37,863 bases of DNA from Chloroflexota bacterium (GTDB lineage: Bacteria > Chloroflexota > Anaerolineae > Anaerolineales > VGOW01). This document shows, piece after piece, positions 15,964 to 23,244 of the stretch. Under the pieces are notes generated by a model. The model saw nothing but the letters and a program-made list of their open reading frames with translations. It searched no databases and had not been told where the DNA came from. Numbering within the stretch: the first letter of the stretch is position 1; every line of letters begins with the position of its first letter. The position numbers were made by a program, and so were the translations under genes. Location: the NCBI GenBank assembly GCA_016213135.1, contig JACRBQ010000029.1:1-37863 (forward strand), given 5' to 3'.

Positions 15964-17994
15964 ATGACTGATCCAACCGGCCCGCTCCCAGGCAACAACC
16001 CAGCCACACCTGGTCCAACCACTGGGGAGACGCAAAAAACGGGCGAACAGGGCCTTCCACCGCTCGGCCGTCCGGCCGTCGGGGTGAAAACCACCGTGCA
16101 AAATCTGACGGCGCGGCGAATTGGCGTCACGGCCAGTGGCTCCAAAGGAGTCGAGTTTGTCCTCCCGCCTTTTGGCAGACGCGAGGTGACGCCACAAACG
16201 GAGGCGAGATTCGACTTCGCCGCATGGGCAGAACGGGACCTTATCAATATCGATAGAGAGGTCGCGCCCGTGGAGGGGGGTGGCGACCGTTCTTACCTCG
16301 CAATTGGCTGTTTGTTTTGGGTTGTACTGCTTGGCGTCCCCGTCGGGGTTTTTGTGCCACGCCTCCAAACTAGCCTGTGGTACTGGGGAGTGCTGGCCGT
16401 TATTGTGATCGGCGTTTCGCTTTATGGTTTTGTCAAAGCCAGTTGGGCCAAACTATTGCGCCAATTCTGGCAGTGGCTAACGCAATGGATCAATTTGCTG
16501 TTGAATCTGGGAGTGGGCATCGGCCTGCCCGCCGCCGTCATTCTCTTCTTTGGCGGCGGCTTGCAGCTATTCGTTCCCGATCAGGACAGGTATCTTTCAC
16601 TCGCTCTGTTGGGGCGATTGCTGCAGTGGGCGCTCATTTCGATAGCCTCTATTCTCCCGGCCGGGCTGTATTTCCTGTTCGACCGTCAACGGCTGGGCAC
16701 TCTGCGCGAGTCGTTCTTTCGAGACATCACGATCCTTGACCCAACCGTCGAAACGCTGAACGATGCCAGGAGTATTCACGGCACGCGAGTCGAAGAAATC
16801 TACGGGCCGGACGACAAATCGGGCGGCGGGGATCGTTTCCTATCGGGCACACGCTGGCCGATTTTTGTAGCCACGCTGGTAGTGACGCACGGGTGGATTC
16901 TGGCGCTGTCTCCGTTCGGAAAGCCGGAGCCGATCACTACGCTTGCCCAGGTGCTGGCGCTCCTCGTTCCCCAGTGGACGCCGGTCAACCTGGGCTTTCT
17001 GGGCGCATATTTCTTCGCCATCAACATGATCCTGCGCCGCTACCTGCTGGCCGACCTCAAACCCAAAGCCTACAGCCACATCACCGTTCGCATTCTCGCG
17101 GTGATCGTCCTCGTGTGGGTGCTGAGCCTGATCCCGGATTTGGTGGGCAACACGGTGACCGCCGTGGGCGACGCGGCGACGACTGTTGTATCGAGTCTCT
17201 CGGGGGCGCCGGCTGCGGCCCAGCCGGCCGCCACTTCTCCCCAACCGGGCACGGCTGAACAGGAACCGGCATCCAGCCAGCCCGGCCCCCTGCTGCTCAT
17301 CCTGGCGTTTTTCGTGGGCATCGTTCCCGAAACAGGAACGGCCATCATCCAGGAGTATCTGCGAAGCCAGAAGTTCCTCGCCGACCGGATCCCCTCCCTG
17401 CAAGAGAAACTGCCGCTCAACGATTTGGAGGGTGTAAACCTTTACAACCGGGCGCGTCTGCTCGACGAGGGAATCGAAAACATTGAAAACCTCACGCACC
17501 ACGATCTCATTGACCTGTTGCTCCAGACTCGCATCCCACTGCCGCGACTGGTGGATTGGGTCGATCAAGGCATTCTGTATTTGCACATTGTCGACGTGAC
17601 AGAAGTTGAATCGCAGTCGACAGCGGAGGCGCAGAAGAAAACGGTGGCCTTGCAGAAGCTGCGGCGGTATGGTATCCGCACCGCCACCGACCTCGAACGT
17701 GTATACGATGCCGCAAAGAAACGCGACGCCAGGGGTGGCAAGGTCGGGCCCGACAGCGAAACCAAACGATTGCTCCATTTGCTCAACGGCACCGACGAAA
17801 AGGTTCAGCGCGTTCGCACTATCCTCGACAGCATCGCCGACGACGAGTGGATGGTATACATCCGAAACTGGCGCGACCTCACCCGCTTCCACGATAAAAC
17901 GTGGACGCTCGAAGAAGTGGGCACACCCAATCCGGACATCCTGGGGCCTGACTACGAACCCAGACCGCAGCCGTCGCACCGGCACGATTTTTGA
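15964..17994 (+). CDS. Multi-pass membrane protein of unknown function
   Basis: 676 residues; not recognised as a named family. Residues 1-105 are soluble: a Pro/Thr/Gly-rich start, then a small beta domain (VGVKTTVQNLTARRIGV, then VLPPFGRREVTP). About eight membrane segments follow near 111-132, 138-157, 178-205, 213-238, 299-315, 342-362, 374-396 and 441-462. A Pro/Ala/Gln-rich loop at 413-441 separates the last two. The soluble C-terminus (465-676) has the striking block LYNRARLLDEGIENIENLTH (about 493-512) and a helix-hairpin-helix-like LRRYGIRTATDLERV (566-580). The start is ATG 15964 with a strong GAGGAGG site. It sits alone between two divergently and convergently placed lipoprotein genes. 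Confidence 0.8.
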   Translation: MTDPTGPLPGNNPATPGPTTGETQKTGEQGLPPLGRPAVGVKTTVQNLTARRIGVTASGSKGVEFVLPPFGRREVTPQTEARFDFAAWAERDLINIDREVAPVEGGGDRSYLAIGCLFWVVLLGVPVGVFVPRLQTSLWYWGVLAVIVIGVSLYGFVKASWAKLLRQFWQWLTQWINLLLNLGVGIGLPAAVILFFGGGLQLFVPDQDRYLSLALLGRLLQWALISIASILPAGLYFLFDRQRLGTLRESFFRDITILDPTVETLNDARSIHGTRVEEIYGPDDKSGGGDRFLSGTRWPIFVATLVVTHGWILALSPFGKPEPITTLAQVLALLVPQWTPVNLGFLGAYFFAINMILRRYLLADLKPKAYSHITVRILAVIVLVWVLSLIPDLVGNTVTAVGDAATTVVSSLSGAPAAAQPAATSPQPGTAEQEPASSQPGPLLLILAFFVGIVPETGTAIIQEYLRSQKFLADRIPSLQEKLPLNDLEGVNLYNRARLLDEGIENIENLTHHDLIDLLLQTRIPLPRLVDWVDQGILYLHIVDVTEVESQSTAEAQKKTVALQKLRRYGIRTATDLERVYDAAKKRDARGGKVGPDSETKRLLHLLNGTDEKVQRVRTILDSIADDEWMVYIRNWRDLTRFHDKTWTLEEVGTPNPDILGPDYEPRPQPSHRHDF

Positions 17995-18011
17995 CGGCCC
18001 GCATCGGCGGC

Positions 18012-18635
18012 TCACTGAACCTTGCGCCGCCGGCGAATCCAACCGATTGCCGCGCGGGCGACCGTGAGGAAGCCGATGAGCATGAGCAGTGGAGGTGTGG
18101 CCGCCAGCGCAACCCGAAACGCGCCCGTGAAGAAGCCCCCGATCTTCTTCCAGCCATTGGCTGAAGCCGGGCGCAAACTGACGGTGATGTTGGAGTAACT
18201 CTCTGCGCCGCCGTACACGCCCGGCCCGACGTCGCGCAATTCCCCCGACACGCTTTCAGAACGCACATCGCCTATCCAGCGCAAGCGAGCGCGCATGGTC
18301 TCGAAACTCGACACGGGCACGGCCACCGTCGCTTCGGCGTATTCGTCGCCGCCCTGCATCCACGTGCGCGAGGTGAGCAGGTAACCGCCCAGGTTTTCGG
18401 CTTCGTTCCGGATGCGATAAACGGCATAGCGAGCATCCTGCACTTCAAGCTCCACCGATGCGTTGTAAGCAATATACAGGTTGGCTGGAGCCGGTGGGTA
18501 TACCGTGATCGGCGGCGGACTGTTGCCGCCTGCCTGCGGATACGCGCCGATGAGCCGGGGCGCGGCCCCACCGCACGCGGCAAGGGCGAGGGCGGCGAGC
18601 AAAATAAAGCTGTGGTGCGGACGCAGGGGAAACAT
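18012..18635 (-). CDS. DUF4349 lipoprotein
   Basis: A 207-residue lipoprotein: signal peptide ending LALAACGG with Cys21 as the lipid site. A DUF4349 domain follows (YNASVELEVQDARYAVYRIRNEAENLGGYLLTSR, then TVAVPVSSFETMRARLRWIG and VRSESVSGELRDVG). A C-terminal membrane helix (VALAATPPLLMLIGFLTVARAAIGWI) ends in a cluster of Arg/Lys. ATG 18635 has an AAGGAGGAG site just upstream; an earlier in-frame start at 18674 would lose the signal peptide. The family is thought to be envelope-associated, function unknown. It ends 17 bp from the convergent 676-residue protein gene. Upstream it carries the same 11-bp repeat array as the VWA gene. Confidence 0.88.
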   Translation of the reverse strand: MFPLRPHHSFILLAALALAACGGAAPRLIGAYPQAGGNSPPPITVYPPAPANLYIAYNASVELEVQDARYAVYRIRNEAENLGGYLLTSRTWMQGGDEYAEATVAVPVSSFETMRARLRWIGDVRSESVSGELRDVGPGVYGGAESYSNITVSLRPASANGWKKIGGFFTGAFRVALAATPPLLMLIGFLTVARAAIGWIRRRRKVQ

Positions 18636-18683
18636 GGACTCCTCCTTTTTGACCTTGCCTGCACTGTAGGCCAAAGAAGGGGA

Positions 18684-18716
18684 GGAGTCTTGATATGGAG
18701 TTGATAAAAGGATGAC
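18684..18716 (-). promoter_or_regulatory. Three 11-bp direct repeats upstream of the DUF4349 gene
   Basis: On the minus strand, units at 18716-18706, 18705-18695 and 18694-18684 begin GTCAT, ATCAA and ATCAA. The first seven bases (GTCATCC) and the last unit's ATCAAG are identical to the array before the VWA gene at 15844-15876. It lies about 50 bp upstream of the start codon and 23 bp after the modB stop. Confidence 0.65.
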
Positions 18717-18739
18717 GGAGTGGGAGTTTGGTTCTGCTG

Positions 18740-19543
18740 CTAGCGGTTCTCGAGCGAGCGCACGAGGGCCAACAGCACGACCGACACGGCCAGCAACATC
18801 GCGGATAGCGCCAGCGCCACGCCGAGGTTGCGCTCAAGGCCGAGGTAAATGGCAAGCGGCATGGTTTGGGTGCGGCCCGGCATGTTGCCCGCGAAGAGGA
18901 TGGTCGCGCCAAACTCGCCGAGGGCGCGCGCCCAGCACATGATGGCTCCGCTTAGCAGCGCGCGGCCGGCCTGCGGCAGCATGACGTAGCGAAACACTTG
19001 CCACTGGTTCGCGCCTTCGGTGTAGGCCGCCTCTTCCAGTTGGGCATCCACGCCGTGGAAGCCGATGCGCGCAGCGCGCACATAAAAAGGCGCGGCCACA
19101 AAGGTCTGGGCCAGCACCACGGCAGCGGTGGTAAACGGCAGGTTGATGCCCGCCCCGCCCAACAGCGGGCCTAGCACCCCGCGTCGCCCAAAGGCCATCA
19201 GCAGGGCCAATCCTGCCACCGCCGGAGGCAACACAATGGGCAAGTCCACCAGCAGTTCGATGACGGCCCGGCCACGGAACCGCCAGCGCGCCAGCCCGTA
19301 AGCAAGCGGCGTGCCGCAAACTATGGCAACCACCATCGTCGCGGCGCTGGTGAGCAGGCTGAGGCGCATGGCGTCAAAGGCCGCGGGCGCAAAAACACTC
19401 GGCATGAAATCGGAGGCGGCGGTGCGCCACACGAGGGCGGCCAGCGGTACCCCGAGCAAGCACAACAGCACACTGGCGGGCAGGACGAACACCCAAACGG
19501 ACTTGCCGCGCATGGCGGCGCGGGGGAGAAAGTGATCGCTCAT
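18740..19543 (-). CDS. modB: Molybdate ABC transporter permease
   Basis: A 267-residue inner-membrane permease with about five or six membrane segments. The ATPase-contacting EAA loop is EGANQWQVFRYVMLPQAGRALLSG, and the ModB-type end ARALGEFGATILFAGNMPGRTQTMPLAIYL is diagnostic for molybdate/tungstate permeases. ATG 19543 overlaps the modA stop (ATGA), so they are translationally coupled; the earlier in-frame start at 19567 is less likely. With ModA it would import molybdate, but no ATPase gene (modC) follows; the next gene is the unrelated DUF4349 lipoprotein. Confidence 0.92.
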   Translation of the reverse strand: MSDHFLPRAAMRGKSVWVFVLPASVLLCLLGVPLAALVWRTAASDFMPSVFAPAAFDAMRLSLLTSAATMVVAIVCGTPLAYGLARWRFRGRAVIELLVDLPIVLPPAVAGLALLMAFGRRGVLGPLLGGAGINLPFTTAAVVLAQTFVAAPFYVRAARIGFHGVDAQLEEAAYTEGANQWQVFRYVMLPQAGRALLSGAIMCWARALGEFGATILFAGNMPGRTQTMPLAIYLGLERNLGVALALSAMLLAVSVVLLALVRSLENR

Positions 19544-20478
19544 GGGGTGACGGGCAGGAAGCCCCACTTTTGCAAAGTCGTTTGGCCGGCGGGCGAAAGC
19601 ACAAAGGCCACGAAGTCGGCGGCGAGGGTCGGGTTGGGCGCGGCAGACAATGCGGCCATGGGGTAACGGGCGGTAACGTTGTATTCGGCAGGGATGGCAA
19701 GAGTAATGAGGGTGAGCGCGGCGCGGGCATCGGTGGCATACACGATCCCGGCGTCGGCTTCACCGAGATTCACTTTGGCGACGATCTGTTTGACGTTACT
19801 TTCATCGGACACGACGTTGGCCAGCACACCCTCTTTGAACGATGCGCCATAACGGGCGTTGAGCTTTTCCAGCGCCTGCCGCGAATAACTTCCAACGGGC
19901 ACCACCTCGGCGGCGAGGGTGAGCCGCAAGCCGGGGCGGGCCAAGTCGGCCAGCGTTTGCACGTTGCCGGGGTTGTCGGCAGGTAGGATGACCACCAGCA
20001 CGTTGGAGGCGAACGGTTTGGCCGCGCCGCTGACAACCAACCCGGCGGCGGCCACGGTGTCCATTTCCTTCTGATTGGCAGAGGCGAACACGTCGGCCAC
20101 AGCTCCCTGCTCAAATTGGGCGCGCAGGCTGGCCGAGCCGTCGAAGTTGAAGGCCACGGTCACGCCGGGGTGCGCGGCCTCGTAGGCTTTGCCGAGGTCG
20201 GTGAAAGCATCGAGCAGCGAGGAAGCGGCAAACACGGTGAGGGTGCGCGGCGTCGCGGCGGTGGGCAAGCCGGCGGACTGAGGCGCAGGCGGCGCGGCGC
20301 AAGCAGCGAGGAGAGAGAGGAGGGAGAAGAGAAGAGAGAGGAGAGAGGGGAGGGAACGTGTGGATGCCGTGAGGACGCCCTGCTCTGGGCGGGGAAATGC
20401 TTCGGCCCAATGGGCCTCAGCGTGACAGGGCGCGGACTCGTGAAATGCTCTACCCGAACGTCTGGCGGAATGTGGCAT
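19540..20478 (-). CDS. modA: Molybdate-binding lipoprotein
   Basis: A 312-residue periplasmic-type binding protein. The mature part shows the ModA pattern: TVFAASSLLDAFTDLGKAYE, FNFDGSASLRAQFEQGAVADVFASANQKEMD, LPADNP, and the C-terminal ADFVAFVLSPAGQTTLQKWGF. A lipobox LAAC places the lipid Cys at residue 60, unusually deep. The first 40 residues (from ATG 20478, overlapping the ModE gene by 29 bp) look repeat-derived. The hydrophobic core of the signal peptide, LPSLLSLLFSLLSLL, is encoded by a 7-nt periodic purine/pyrimidine array. No ATG, GTG or TTG nearer the signal peptide was found in frame, so the long N-terminus appears real or the start is unusual. Confidence 0.9.
   Translation of the reverse strand: MPHSARRSGRAFHESAPCHAEAHWAEAFPRPEQGVLTASTRSLPSLLSLLFSLLSLLAACAAPPAPQSAGLPTAATPRTLTVFAASSLLDAFTDLGKAYEAAHPGVTVAFNFDGSASLRAQFEQGAVADVFASANQKEMDTVAAAGLVVSGAAKPFASNVLVVILPADNPGNVQTLADLARPGLRLTLAAEVVPVGSYSRQALEKLNARYGASFKEGVLANVVSDESNVKQIVAKVNLGEADAGIVYATDARAALTLITLAIPAEYNVTARYPMAALSAAPNPTLAADFVAFVLSPAGQTTLQKWGFLPVTP
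20308..20356 (-). repeat. Heptad-phase polypyrimidine array coding for the ModA signal peptide core
   Basis: Seven consecutive 7-nt units on the plus strand, all beginning GA or GG and purine-only (consensus GAGAGGA). On the minus, coding strand they give a pure C/T run read as Leu, Ser, Pro and Phe codons. The period and composition match the C/T-rich array at 30861-31021. Confidence 0.6.
20395..20427. repeat. Short palindromic element within the modA 5' end
   Basis: The segment holds GGCCCA-A-TGGGCC (20404-20416), flanked by ATGCTTC and CAGCGTGACAG. Elements of the type 'GAAGCAT...palindrome...GTCACGCTGAG' recur in many Chloroflexota genomes to my knowledge. Only one copy lies here, so membership of a repeat family is an inference. 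Confidence 0.35.
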
Positions 20479-20779
20479 TGACTGTCCCCTCCAGCGCCGT
20501 GTTGAGGCGGTTAAACTTGTCGAGGTAATCGAGCGCGGCCGGCGTGAGGCGCGCGCCGCCGCCGTGCTGCCCGCCGATTTGCGTGTCCACCAATTTCACG
20601 CCGAGGCGGGTTTCCATTTCGTTGATCTTTTGCCATGCGGTGCGGTATTGCACGCCCAGCTTGGCCGCCGCCGCGCTGATGGAGCCGGTGTCTTGCACGG
20701 TTTGCAGCAGCACTGCGCGCCAAGCGGAGAATACCACTTCGCCGTCGGCCTCGAGCCAGAGGTTGAATTTGGGTTGCAT
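20450..20779 (-). CDS. ModE-type winged-helix regulator (DNA-binding domain only)
   Basis: A 109-residue protein matching the N-terminal domain of ModE and related LysR-type winged helices. Visible are FSAWRAVLLQTVQDTGSISAAAAKLGVQYRTAWQKINEME (helix-turn-helix) and the wing TQIGGQHGGGARLTPAALDYLDKF. The C-terminal molybdate-binding domains (TOBE/Mop) of full ModE are absent, as in the stand-alone 'LysR N-terminal' ModE-like proteins. GGAGG lies shortly before the ATG. Adjacent modA and modB make molybdate uptake the natural target. Effector sensing must differ from classical ModE. Confidence 0.85.
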   Translation of the reverse strand: MQPKFNLWLEADGEVVFSAWRAVLLQTVQDTGSISAAAAKLGVQYRTAWQKINEMETRLGVKLVDTQIGGQHGGGARLTPAALDYLDKFNRLNTALEGTVNATFRQTFG

Positions 20780-20792
20780 GGGTAAAACCTCC

Positions 20793-21689
20793 TTACGCGG
20801 CGGCCCGGGCTGGCTCGGCCTGTTGCACGAGCACTACCGCCGCCAGAATGAGCGCCGCGCCGATCCATTGCCAGAGCAGCAATTGCTCGCTCAGAAGATA
20901 AATGGCCATGACGGCAGTGAGGGCCGGTTCCAGTGTGGCGATGAGGCTGGCCATGCTGGCCTGCAAATAGCGCAGGCTGAGGGTGTAAAGCGAGAAGCCC
21001 ACGAGCGACGGGCCAACGGCCAGCAGGATCAGGATAGCCCAGCCGTCCCAGGCCTTCATGGTGAATAGCGTGTCCGGGTTTTGCGTCAGCCCCAGCGCCG
21101 TCGCCGCGAACAAGAAGCCGTAGGCGGTCACCGTCCACGGGCTGGTGAAGCGGTTGGAACTCCAGCGGCCGGCGAGGCTGTAACAAGCAAAGGCCAGCCC
21201 GGTGCCCAGCCCTACGGCAATGCCCACCGGGTTCACACGCCAGGCCTCGGCGGTGTAGGCCCTGGCCACGAACACACAGCCGACGATGCTCAGGGCCACG
21301 GCCGCCAGCTTGCGAAGCGTCAGAGGTTCTTTAAGCAGGGGCCGCGCCAGTAGCACGGTGAAGGCCGGCGAGCTATACGCCAGCACGGTGGCAACCGCCG
21401 CGCCGTTGAACTGCACGCTGAAAGTCCACATGCCGTTGAAGGCCGCCAGCCCCACAAAGCCGTACAGCAGAAAGAAGGGAATGTCGCGACGTGTGATGCG
21501 GAGGGCCTCGGGCCGGGCCACGCGCAAGAGCAGCAGCATGGTGCAGGCGATGATCAGATCGCGCCAGAACGCCAGCGTGAGCGGCTGGAGCGTGTAGTGC
21601 TTGAGCAGGTAGCTGATGATGATGCCGGTGGTGGCCCACACGGTGGTGCCGGCGAGGGCGATGAGGATGCCTTTGGCGCGTAAGGTCAT
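20793..21689 (-). CDS. EamA/DMT-family transporter
   Basis: A 298-residue protein with about ten membrane segments arranged as two EamA halves. The first is LIALAGTTVWATTGIIISYLLKHY to ALSIVGCVFVARAYTAEAW. The second is GIAVGLGTGLAFACYSLAGRWSSNRF to AALILAAVVLVQQAEPARAA. The usual second-half motif LQASMASLIATLEPALTAVMAIYLLSEQLLLWQWIGAALIL is clear. Members export or import metabolites such as amino acids; the substrate cannot be predicted. It ends 13 bp before the ModE-like gene and begins 24 bp after tilS. A TACAAT lies exactly 7 nt before the ATG, suggesting a leaderless start. Confidence 0.88.
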   Translation of the reverse strand: MTLRAKGILIALAGTTVWATTGIIISYLLKHYTLQPLTLAFWRDLIIACTMLLLLRVARPEALRITRRDIPFFLLYGFVGLAAFNGMWTFSVQFNGAAVATVLAYSSPAFTVLLARPLLKEPLTLRKLAAVALSIVGCVFVARAYTAEAWRVNPVGIAVGLGTGLAFACYSLAGRWSSNRFTSPWTVTAYGFLFAATALGLTQNPDTLFTMKAWDGWAILILLAVGPSLVGFSLYTLSLRYLQASMASLIATLEPALTAVMAIYLLSEQLLLWQWIGAALILAAVVLVQQAEPARAAA

Positions 21690-21695
21690 AAAGGG

Positions 21696-21701
21696 ATTGT
21701 A
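21696..21701 (-). promoter_or_regulatory. Putative -10 element giving a leaderless EamA mRNA
   Basis: On the minus strand, TACAAT (21701-21696) is followed by CCCTTT and then ATG at 21689. A transcript starting at the usual distance would begin at the A of the ATG. No ribosome-binding site and no good -35 are seen. Confidence 0.4.
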
Positions 21702-21713
21702 CCCTGAGCAGGT

Positions 21714-23078
21714 TCAGTCTATCGGGGCAATGACGATTTTGGCGAGCGGGCCGGGGCCGGTGGCGAGCCGCGCTTGTTCGGCGAGCCGGTGACCGGGTAC
21801 CCAAAGGATGTGGGTAGAGTTGGCAAGCAGCGGCCAATGACTACGGGCTTGAACGGGGATTTTGCGATTGATCATGAAGTCGGAAAGTTTGAGGGTGTGG
21901 CCGTTCATGCCCAGAGGTTGAAAGCGGTCGCCACGGTGGCGGGTGCGGAGGACGAAGGGGCCGAGGGCGGGGTCGAGGTGGGCTGTCCACGGGGCGGCGC
22001 GGGGCGGCGGGGAATCAGTTTCCAGTGTGGCGGTGGCTTGCCACTGGAGGAATCGGGTGACACCGGGGAGGGCGAGCGAAGTTTCAATTGGTTCGTCGGC
22101 GAGGGAGGGTGTGTCGGCCCACGCTGCGATCGAGAGGGTCGGCCCGGCGAGTCGCACACAGAGTCCGCCGAGCAAATCGGCAGTATGGCCCGATTCCCCG
22201 TTTTGAATCCAGCGGACGGCATTTTCGATCGGGATGTAATCGACATCGCGCAGGCCGGGGCGCAAGTGGGCAACGGCGCGGCGGAGGAGCGCGCGCTGAA
22301 GCGCCTCAGGGTGGGCGCGCCAGCGGGTGAGGCGGAAGCTGATGACTTGCCCCGGCGGGGCGGCGAGGGTCTCGGCCCAGGCGGCGTCGAGGGCGGTTTG
22401 CAGGAGGTCGTAATCGCCGGCAGCAACTTGAGCAGTGCGGTTGAGGATGCTGCGGATAGCCGGGTTGTACGTTTGCAGAATGGGGATGAGTTCGTGACGC
22501 AGGCGGTTACGAAAGTAGGCAGTGTCGGCGTTGGTGGGATCGGTGCGCGGGGCGAGGGCGTGAGCGGCGGCATAGGCCTCGATGTCGGCGCGCGGGGTGG
22601 CAAGGAGTGGGCGGATGACGTTGCCTGTCTTCGGCAACATGCCGCGCAGGCCGCCGAGGCCCGCGCCGCGCAGCAGGTGCATGAGGACGGTTTCGGCCTG
22701 GTCGTCGGCGTTGTGGCCGACGGCGACGGTGAGGGCGAGGCGGGCAAGGAAGGCATAGCGGGCGATGCGCCCGGCTTCTTCGATGGACAGGTGCATAGCT
22801 CCGGCGAGGGCGGCGATGTCGGCGCGCTCGACGGTGCAGGGCAAGCCCCACTCGGCGGCGGTTTGGGCGACGAATTCGGCGTCGGCGTCGGCGTCGGGGC
22901 GCAGGCCGTGGTGCAAGTGGCCCACGTGGAGGCGAAGGTCGAGCAGGGGGCGGAGGCGGTTGAGGAGATGGAGGAGGACGAGGCTATCGGGTCCGCCGGA
23001 GACACCCACAGCCACGATTTGGCCGGGCGAAAGTAGCTTATGCCTTTGAATATAGGCAAAAACAGCATTGAAAAGCAC
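21714..23078 (-). CDS. tilS: tRNA(Ile)-lysidine synthase
   Basis: About 454 residues from GTG 23078. The enzyme puts lysine on C34 of tRNA-Ile (CAU), changing its reading from AUG to AUA. The PP-loop ATP site SGGPDS is at residues 27-32. Other TilS motifs are HVGHLHHGLRPDADAD, VGHNADDQAETVLMHLLRGAGL, GLRGM, RPLL and TDPTNADTAYFRNRLRHELIP. The C-terminal substrate domain ends RTRHRGDRFQPLGMNGHTLKLSDFMINRKIP. GTG 23078 fits the conserved start and lies 7 nt after a perfect TATAAT, with no ribosome-binding site, as expected for a leaderless mRNA. Divergent from mreB. Confidence 0.93.
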   Translation of the reverse strand: MLFNAVFAYIQRHKLLSPGQIVAVGVSGGPDSLVLLHLLNRLRPLLDLRLHVGHLHHGLRPDADADAEFVAQTAAEWGLPCTVERADIAALAGAMHLSIEEAGRIARYAFLARLALTVAVGHNADDQAETVLMHLLRGAGLGGLRGMLPKTGNVIRPLLATPRADIEAYAAAHALAPRTDPTNADTAYFRNRLRHELIPILQTYNPAIRSILNRTAQVAAGDYDLLQTALDAAWAETLAAPPGQVISFRLTRWRAHPEALQRALLRRAVAHLRPGLRDVDYIPIENAVRWIQNGESGHTADLLGGLCVRLAGPTLSIAAWADTPSLADEPIETSLALPGVTRFLQWQATATLETDSPPPRAAPWTAHLDPALGPFVLRTRHRGDRFQPLGMNGHTLKLSDFMINRKIPVQARSHWPLLANSTHILWVPGHRLAEQARLATGPGPLAKIVIAPID

Positions 23079-23084
23079 GTTTGG

Positions 23085-23099
23085 ATTATAGTGTATAAT
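23085..23099. promoter_or_regulatory. Palindromic pair of -10 elements between tilS and mreB
   Basis: ATTATA-GTG-TATAAT: a TATAAT on the minus strand (23090-23085) and one on the plus strand (23094-23099) lie back-to-back with 3 bp between them, inside a 17-bp palindrome GATTATA...TATAATC. The left one would start the tilS transcript at its GTG codon. The right one would start the mreB transcript near 23106. Neither shows a convincing -35. Confidence 0.6.
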
Positions 23100-23113
23100 C
23101 CCAACGCTACGGT

Positions 23114-23150
23114 AGGCAGTAGGCGGTCGCAACGATACTGCCTACTGCCT
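23114..23150. repeat. Inverted heptad repeat in the mreB leader
   Basis: AGGCAGTAGGC (23114-23124) and its exact reverse complement GCCTACTGCCT (23140-23150) flank a 15-nt loop. Each arm is built of 7-nt units (CAGTAGG and TACTGCC). The hairpin would form in the 5' untranslated leader of mreB. Confidence 0.75.
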
Positions 23151-23198
23151 TGTAATTTCTGGAGCGTGCCCGACGGCCGATTTGCGCGTCGAACGGGA

Positions 23199-23230
23199 GT
23201 GCCCGGTTCCTCGGGCAGTAGGTTTGTTTT
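23199..23230 (+). other. Weak hairpin followed by a T-rich run in the mreB leader
   Basis: TGCCCG (23200-23205) and CGGGCA (23212-23217) form a 6-bp stem, and GTTTGTTTT follows at about 23222-23230, just before the ribosome-binding site. It could be a weak attenuator or simply leader structure. The stem is short. Confidence 0.25.
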
Positions 23231-23244
23231 GGAGATTATGACTC

